This document shows positions 7,075 to 9,731 of a stretch of 9,731 bases of DNA, piece after piece; within the stretch, counting starts at the first letter, position 1; every line of letters starts with the position of its first letter. The stretch is from an uncultured Clostridia bacterium (GTDB lineage: Bacteria; Bacillota; Clostridia; Oscillospirales; Oscillospiraceae): NCBI GenBank assembly GCA_946006895.1, contig CAMFZO010000038.1, positions 1 through 9,731 of the forward strand. The letters run 5' to 3'. The notes below the pieces were generated by a model. It saw only the letters and a program-made list of their open reading frames with translations, did no database searches and was not told the origin of the DNA. The position numbers and the translations under genes are program-made.

Positions 7075-7100
7075 AGGGGCGGCAAAAGCCGCCTCTTTTT
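7075..7100 (+). terminator. Strong intrinsic terminator of the MoxR operon
   Basis: AGGGGCGGC (7075-7083), loop AAAA, GCCGCCTC (7088-7095) form a GC-rich stem of 8-9 bp with one G-U pair, followed directly by TTTTT (7096-7100). It begins 4 nt after the lipoprotein stop codon and 12 nt before the next promoter's palindrome, so it cleanly ends the operon. Confidence 0.93.
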
Positions 7101-7112
7101 GACAAAAAACAA

Positions 7113-7153
7113 CCCCCATGGGGGCTTGCGGCAGGAAAAGCTGCCTGTATAAT
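7113..7153 (+). promoter_or_regulatory. Promoter of the SLH-protein gene with abutting C5-AT-G5 palindrome
   Basis: -10 TATAAT (7148-7153) is perfect consensus; -35 TTGCGG (7126-7131) is weak, with a 16-bp spacer. The start site is expected near 7160, leaving a leader of about 25 nt with GTGAGG (7171-7176) as ribosome site. CCCCCATGGGGG (7113-7124) sits one base before the -35, centred near -41.5. A poor -35 beside a palindrome is what an activator-dependent promoter would look like. Confidence 0.75.
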
Positions 7154-7184
7154 AAAGCTATCTTAGGAAAGTGAGGCTGCTTTT

Positions 7185-9329
7185 ATGAAAAAAGTGCTGA
7201 CCATGTTACTTGCTCTGACGCTCCTGCTGGCGGTGTTTGTTCCTGCCGCGAGCGCTGCGGGCGACTATGCAGGCAAGACCGTCCTGCTCTATACCGGCAA
7301 TCTGCGAGGCGACATCGACGTCTACGCCCGGATCGCCGCCGTGAAGGCCGAATATGAGGCCAAGGACGCGAACGTCGTTCTTGTGGACGCGGGCAACTAT
7401 ATGCAAGGCTCCGCCTGCGCCAACGCCACCCGGGGCAAGGCGGTCACCGATCTGATGACCATGGTGGGCTACGACGTCGCCGCCATGGGCAAATACGATT
7501 TTGTCTACGGCGACGCGACCACGGGCTACATCTACCACGGCAACTACTACAAGTATTACACCCAGGCCGAGCTGGTCAACGGCGCGGAGGAGCTGACCTA
7601 CCGTCAGAACGCCCCCTGGGCCTCCGAGGCGGTCATGGCGACCCGCCCGGAGATCACGCCCGCGAGCTTCTACGCCGTCTCGTCCAACCTCACCGTCAGT
7701 GTGGAAAACAGCGGCTACTACAGCTTCGATCCCTATTTCGTCGTCCCGGTCACCGATCTGAATGTCGGCGTTGTTGCCATCACCGACCCCACCACCGCAG
7801 ACTTCCTGCAGGACGGCTTCCTGGACGGCTACACCTTCACCGAGGAAGCGCCGGAAAAGCCCTACGGCAGCGATATTGTCGTTGCGCTGGTCAACGGCGG
7901 TACGGCCTGTGAGGCGGACATCGTCATCGACGCCACGGCAGGCACGCCCATCGTCGGTGCCTACGTCATCGACAACGAGACCAAGGCGATCACCGAGGAA
8001 GAAATCAAGCTGGACCTGGTGGATCCCACCATCGCCGCAGCCGTCGAGGCCGTGAAGGCGGAGGCCGTTACGGTCATCGGCAAGAGCGAGGTCACGCTGG
8101 ACGGCTCCGATCGTTCTAACTGGAACGGCGAGACGAACCTGGGCGACCTGACCGCAGACGCCCTCAAGTGGTACGCGGAAAATAAATTTGAAGGCTTTGC
8201 AAAGGACGTGCCCGTCATCGCCATCCAGAACGGCGGCAACTGCGACAACTACCTCTATGACGGCGAAATCACCGATGTGGACCTGCTGCGTGCCCTGCCC
8301 TTCTCTCCCATGGGCGTCGGCATTCTGTATCTGACGGGCGAGCAGCTCCTGGAGGCGGTGGAGGCTTCCACCCAGAGCGAGAACTGCCCTGCCTGGGCGC
8401 AGGTGTCCGGTATGGAGTACACCGTCGATGCCTACAAGGAATTCAAGGCCGGCGCGGAATACGGTGACTACTATGAGGCAGAGACCGTCAACCGCGTGAC
8501 CATCACCTCCGTCGGCGGCGAGGAATTTAGCAAGGAAGCCACCTACGCCGTCATTGCCGACAACTTCCTCATGAACGGCAACGACACCTATTATGTCTTT
8601 AAGAACGTCAAGGAGGCCGAGGGCGCGAAATACCTCAACAACGGCAACGGCGTCAAGACCCGCGATATTGTGGCCATGTATATCAAGGAAGTCCTGGGCG
8701 GCACCGTCGGCGGCACTTACGCAGAGCCTCAGGGCAGGATCACCGTTGTGACCGAGGAGCCCGAGCTCCCCTTCGTCAACCCTTATACCGATGTCGCGGA
8801 AACGGCATGGTACTATGACGCGGTCAAGTACACCTATCAGAACGGCCTGATGGACGGTACGTCCAAGGATAAGTTTGAACCGGAGACGCAGATGACCCGC
8901 GCCATGCTGGTGACGGTCCTCTACCGCGCCGAGGGTAAGCCGGAGGCCTCCGAATTTGAGAATCCCTTCCAGGATGTGGATGACAACTGGTATACCGACG
9001 CCATCTGCTGGGCGGCGGAAAAGGACATCGTGAACGGCGTCGCGCCCGACAAGTTTGCGCCCAACGAACCCGTGACCCGGGAGCAGATGGTCACTATTCT
9101 GCACCGCTACGCAACCGGCAAGGGAACTGCGGGAGACGGAAAGGCCGACCTGAGCAGCTTCCCGGATGCAAAGCAGGTTTCCTCCTATGCGCAGGACGCC
9201 ATGGCGTGGGCGGTTGCCGGGAATATCATCCAGGGCTCCAAGGTCGGCGGCGAGGACTACCTCCTGCCCGCCGATACCGCCACCCGCGCTCAGATCGCCA
9301 CCGTCCTCATGCGCTTCCTCGAGGCGTAA
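7185..9329 (+). CDS. Secreted SLH-anchored 5'-nucleotidase/UshA-family protein with a degenerate active site
   Basis: A 714-residue surface protein. The signal peptide (1-24) ends in ASA. Residues 31-265 align by eye with the metallophosphoesterase half of the UshA/5'-nucleotidase family, and 316-500 with its C-terminal domain: GETNLGDLTADAL (315-327), IAIQNGG (345-351), ALPFSPMG (370-377), YLTGEQLLEAVE (382-393), FLMNGNDTYYVF (461-472). The metal ligands are all replaced: family NDxHG is GNLRG (Asn39, Arg41), DAGD is DAGN (Asn71), GNHEFD is GKYDFV (Lys103-Tyr104), SHLG is VNGG (Asn237), and GHSHTP is ATAGTP (250-255). NGGGIR is NGGNCD. Three SLH repeats follow (about 530-585, 594-645, 658-712) with TRAM, TREQ and TRAQ in place of the usual TRAE; these bind cell-wall polymers. 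So it is probably a non-catalytic, wall-bound binding protein. It has its own promoter; transcription may run to the terminator at 9608-9639. Confidence 0.88.
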   Translation: MKKVLTMLLALTLLLAVFVPAASAAGDYAGKTVLLYTGNLRGDIDVYARIAAVKAEYEAKDANVVLVDAGNYMQGSACANATRGKAVTDLMTMVGYDVAAMGKYDFVYGDATTGYIYHGNYYKYYTQAELVNGAEELTYRQNAPWASEAVMATRPEITPASFYAVSSNLTVSVENSGYYSFDPYFVVPVTDLNVGVVAITDPTTADFLQDGFLDGYTFTEEAPEKPYGSDIVVALVNGGTACEADIVIDATAGTPIVGAYVIDNETKAITEEEIKLDLVDPTIAAAVEAVKAEAVTVIGKSEVTLDGSDRSNWNGETNLGDLTADALKWYAENKFEGFAKDVPVIAIQNGGNCDNYLYDGEITDVDLLRALPFSPMGVGILYLTGEQLLEAVEASTQSENCPAWAQVSGMEYTVDAYKEFKAGAEYGDYYEAETVNRVTITSVGGEEFSKEATYAVIADNFLMNGNDTYYVFKNVKEAEGAKYLNNGNGVKTRDIVAMYIKEVLGGTVGGTYAEPQGRITVVTEEPELPFVNPYTDVAETAWYYDAVKYTYQNGLMDGTSKDKFEPETQMTRAMLVTVLYRAEGKPEASEFENPFQDVDDNWYTDAICWAAEKDIVNGVAPDKFAPNEPVTREQMVTILHRYATGKGTAGDGKADLSSFPDAKQVSSYAQDAMAWAVAGNIIQGSKVGGEDYLLPADTATRAQIATVLMRFLEA

Positions 9330-9432
9330 GTCCTTTTACGAGGCAGCTACCGCAATACTGATTCTGAATAAAAACCGAAGGCTATCAGCATCAAAGAGGA
9401 AAGAAACTCGACGGAGCGTTTGCCTTATTCCG
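9330..9432. other. Non-coding 3' region before the hairpin array
   Basis: No coding sequence and no clear terminator directly after the SLH gene. It holds a short CC-GAA-GG hairpin (9375-9381) and a 21-nt AT-rich string (9354-9374) that recurs imperfectly at 9675-9695. Confidence 0.4.
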
Positions 9433-9605
9433 GTGAAATATTTGCCTGACAGCAAATGTGAAATCCTCGATTATGCCTCGGGTGAAATCGAAACCTGCCG
9501 GTTTCGGTGAAATGAAATCCACCCACCGCGAGCCGCGATTTCATATGGCGAAGCCATATTCCACGCCGCGAAGTGGTATTTCACCTGCCCGTAAGGGTGG
9601 ATTTC
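9433..9605. repeat. Tandem hairpin array with GTGAAAT / ATTTCAC linkers
   Basis: Four GTGAAAT copies start at 9433, 9458, 9482 and 9507 (steps of 24-25 bp), followed by inverted-orientation copies ATTTCAT (9538-9544), ATTCCAC (9558-9564), ATTTCAC (9578-9584) and ATTTCGT (9601-9607). Small hairpins fill the gaps: ATTTGC/GCAAAT (9440-9457), CGAAACC/GGTTTCG (9489-9506), CGCG/CGCG (9527-9537), ATATGGC-gaa-GCCATAT (9543-9559), GCCGC-gaa-GTGGT (9565-9577). A perfect 11-bp long-range stem, GAAATCCACCC (9514-9524) with GGGTGGATTTC (9595-9605), closes the second half. I recall similar arrays between genes in gut Clostridia, where they are often mis-called as small genes; their origin and function are not known to me. 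They could be a non-autonomous mobile repeat, a structured 3' UTR, or both. Confidence 0.75.
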
Positions 9606-9607
9606 GT

Positions 9608-9639
9608 TGAAAAAAGCACCCTCACGGGTGCTTTTTTCA
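9608..9639. terminator. Strong bidirectional intrinsic terminator
   Basis: A perfect 14-bp stem, TGAAAAAAGCACCC (9608-9621) with GGGTGCTTTTTTCA (9626-9639), and the tetraloop TCAC. The A-run and T-run flank a GC core of 6 bp, so it can stop transcription from either side. It directly follows the hairpin array and is probably part of the same element; on the plus strand it is the first good terminator after the SLH gene. Confidence 0.92.
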
Positions 9640-9688
9640 TGCCAAAGAGCGGCCAAACGGAGCAGAACCGAGGTAATACTAGAATCTG

Positions 9689-9727
9689 ATAAAAAGGTTT
9701 CAAACCTTTTTATAGCGCCGAAGGCGC
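9689..9727. repeat. 25-bp perfect palindrome followed by a GCGCC-GAA-GGCGC hairpin
   Basis: ATAAAAAGGTTT (9689-9700) and AAACCTTTTTAT (9702-9713) pair perfectly around one base; GCGCC (9715-9719), loop GAA, GGCGC (9723-9727) follow 1 nt later. On the minus strand the GC hairpin carries a TTCG loop and is followed within a few bases by the T-rich palindrome arm, so the pair could end transcription of a gene beyond the right edge. The GAA loop recalls those of the nearby array. The sequence 9640-9688 shows nothing recognisable. Confidence 0.55.
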
Positions 9728-9731
9728 GTCA

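Noticed and set aside
7113..7131. The C5-AT-G5 palindrome as part of the preceding terminator
   Set aside because: The terminator at 7075-7100 is complete with its own T-run, the palindrome has no T-run after it, and the same element recurs at two other promoters.
7206..9104. A 632-codon open frame antisense to the SLH gene
   Set aside because: It is the mirror of a G/C-ending codon pattern in the sense gene (few TTA, CTA or TCA codons). It has no ribosome site or domain, while the sense frame has a signal peptide, a family fold and SLH repeats.
9433..9605. CRISPR array suggested by the 24-25-bp periodicity
   Set aside because: The repeated unit is only 7 bp, changes orientation halfway, and the spacers are themselves hairpins; there are no cas genes.
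9471..9656. A 61-codon minus-strand open frame in the hairpin array
   Set aside because: Its product (KYHF, ISFH, VSIS strings) is a translation of the GTGAAAT/ATTTCAC repeat units and has no ribosome site; the repeat reading explains the sequence fully.

Overview
The window reads as a piece of a GC-rich Gram-positive (Firmicutes, class Clostridia) chromosome. An Oscillospiraceae-type gut bacterium is the best guess. This rests on GC-rich coding sequence with strong AGGAGG-type ribosome sites, an ECF-transporter S component, an S-layer-homology (SLH) surface protein, InlB-type repeats in a lipoprotein, and a GTGAAAT/ATTTCAC hairpin-array repeat. The taxonomic call is inference from gene content, not from a marker gene.

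Layout. (1) 1-504, minus strand: a copper-homeostasis operon, csoR followed by the first 35 codons of a copA-type Cu(+) P-ATPase that runs off the left edge. Its promoter is perfect consensus (TTGACA, 17 bp, TATAAT) and carries two CsoR-type palindromes, one in the -35/-10 spacer and one over the expected start site. This block is visibly AT-richer than what follows. (2) 505-725: no gene, but three inverted repeats, one of them a plausible terminator for the next operon. (3) 726-2463, minus strand: a three-gene operon read in the order ECF S component, class I SAM methyltransferase, GNAT acetyltransferase. (4) 2464-2634: a divergent promoter region. (5) 2635-7070, plus strand: a tight operon of MoxR-family AAA+ ATPase, DUF58 protein, a polytopic membrane protein that looks like a TgpA-type partner without its transglutaminase domain, and a lipoprotein with two InlB-type repeats and a substrate-binding-protein-like C-terminus. 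A strong terminator ends it at 7075-7100. (6) 7113-9329: a separately promoted, secreted, SLH-anchored protein of the 5'-nucleotidase/UshA family in which every recognisable metal ligand is substituted. (7) 9330-9731: no gene; a tandem array of small hairpins separated by GTGAAAT or ATTTCAC, closed by a strong bidirectional terminator, then a second palindrome and hairpin at the right edge.

How it fits together. The most striking pattern is that three promoters in the window (ECF operon, MoxR operon, SLH gene) each have a C5-N(2-3)-G5 palindrome directly against the -35 element, with exactly 13 nt from its first C to the TTG of the -35 in all three. The centres fall at about -41.5 to -42.5 from the expected start sites, the geometry of a class II activator site. 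This suggests an unnamed regulator that joins a cell-envelope operon, a surface protein and an uptake/modification operon into one regulon. The copper promoter has a different arrangement (repressor-like), although the core of one of its palindromes resembles these sites.
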